NCBI GenBank assembly: GCA_015665455.1
Contig: JADFAD010000006.1
Span: 248,001 to 312,000, forward strand
DNA: 64,000 nt
From: Oceanospirillaceae bacterium
GTDB taxonomy: Bacteria > Pseudomonadota > Gammaproteobacteria > Pseudomonadales > Litoribrevibacteraceae
Direction: 5' to 3'
Part shown: piece after piece, positions 63,977-64,000 of the stretch
Layout of the letters: each line of letters opens with the position of its first letter
How positions within the stretch are numbered: position 1 is the stretch's first letter
Made by a program: the position numbers and the translations under genes
The notes under the pieces: generated by a model
The model's database searches: none
Seen by the model: only the letters and a program-made list of their open reading frames with translations
Told to the model about the DNA's origin: nothing

Positions 63977-64000
63977 TCGTGATTCTCGCTCTTTTAAATG

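Overview
The window reads as a stretch of chromosome from a marine-type gammaproteobacterium, close to Oceanospirillales or Alteromonadales. This is inferred from the families present (BetI, VolA/FadL-type lipid uptake, a LifO-like chaperone, a ToxR/ToxS-like pair, MarC, Rof, TrxC, PBPRA1643-type SEC-C protein) and a moderate, AT-leaning base composition. No rRNA, tRNA, CRISPR array, transposase or phage structural gene was seen. Genes are short operons on both strands. Many are a LysR, AraC or GlxA regulator transcribed divergently from one or two enzymes.

Layout. 0.1-5.5 kb: a secreted phosphodiesterase with hemopexin repeats divergent from betI, then rof, trxC, a PhzF-family protein and a subfamily-I haloalkane dehalogenase. 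5.9-12.8 kb: a 701-aa two-part protein whose C-terminal half resembles cyanobacterial acyl-ACP reductase, a polyamine-type binding protein, two gene relics (acetyl-CoA synthetase N-terminus; DUF294 C-terminus), a DEDDh exonuclease, a cold-shock protein and a PHB-depolymerase-like esterase. 12.9-17.6 kb: two AraC regulators with an NmrA-like reductase and membrane proteins. 17.8-21.2 kb: a six-gene bufferin/gigPABT-type operon (YHS protein, thioredoxin, DUF2282 precursor, DUF692, DUF2063, DoxX), which known families link to copper-binding modified peptides. 21.3-30 kb: PhnA/YjdM, a MmyB-type regulator, a methyltransferase, LysR regulators, an SDR, and two unfamiliar proteins on either side of a perfect 16-bp palindrome.

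30-36 kb is the accessory part: a GC-rich multi-helix element, a protein with a candidate nuclease-toxin C-terminus, two nearly identical beta-propeller-like genes that may be duplicated immunity genes, and a GGDEF-EAL gene that has lost its 5' part. 36-46 kb: a PAS-PAS-GGDEF-EAL protein, DoxX, a nitrilase-family amidohydrolase with an inserted tandem repeat, an SGNH lipoprotein paired with a LifO-like chaperone, and an operon of PstS-like protein, outer-membrane protein and an output-less PAS sensor. 46-58.5 kb: AraC, glutaredoxin/flavoprotein/NrtS, YkgJ, MarC, VolA-like lipase plus FadL, a ToxR/ToxS-like pair, GlxA and rhodanese. 58.6-64 kb: LysR/SDR, a GAF protein, two SBP_bac_3 proteins and a further LysR.

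The strongest candidates for new biology are the toxin/immunity-like cassette with its structured element (31.2-34.8 kb), the acyl-ACP-reductase-like fusion (5.9-8.0 kb), the extended bufferin operon, the SGNH-LifO pair, and the PstS-like/outer-membrane/PAS operon. Short in-frame tandem repeats recur in unrelated genes (bufC, nitrilase, ToxR-like) and in intergenic DNA. All family calls come from reading motifs by eye; no database search was run.
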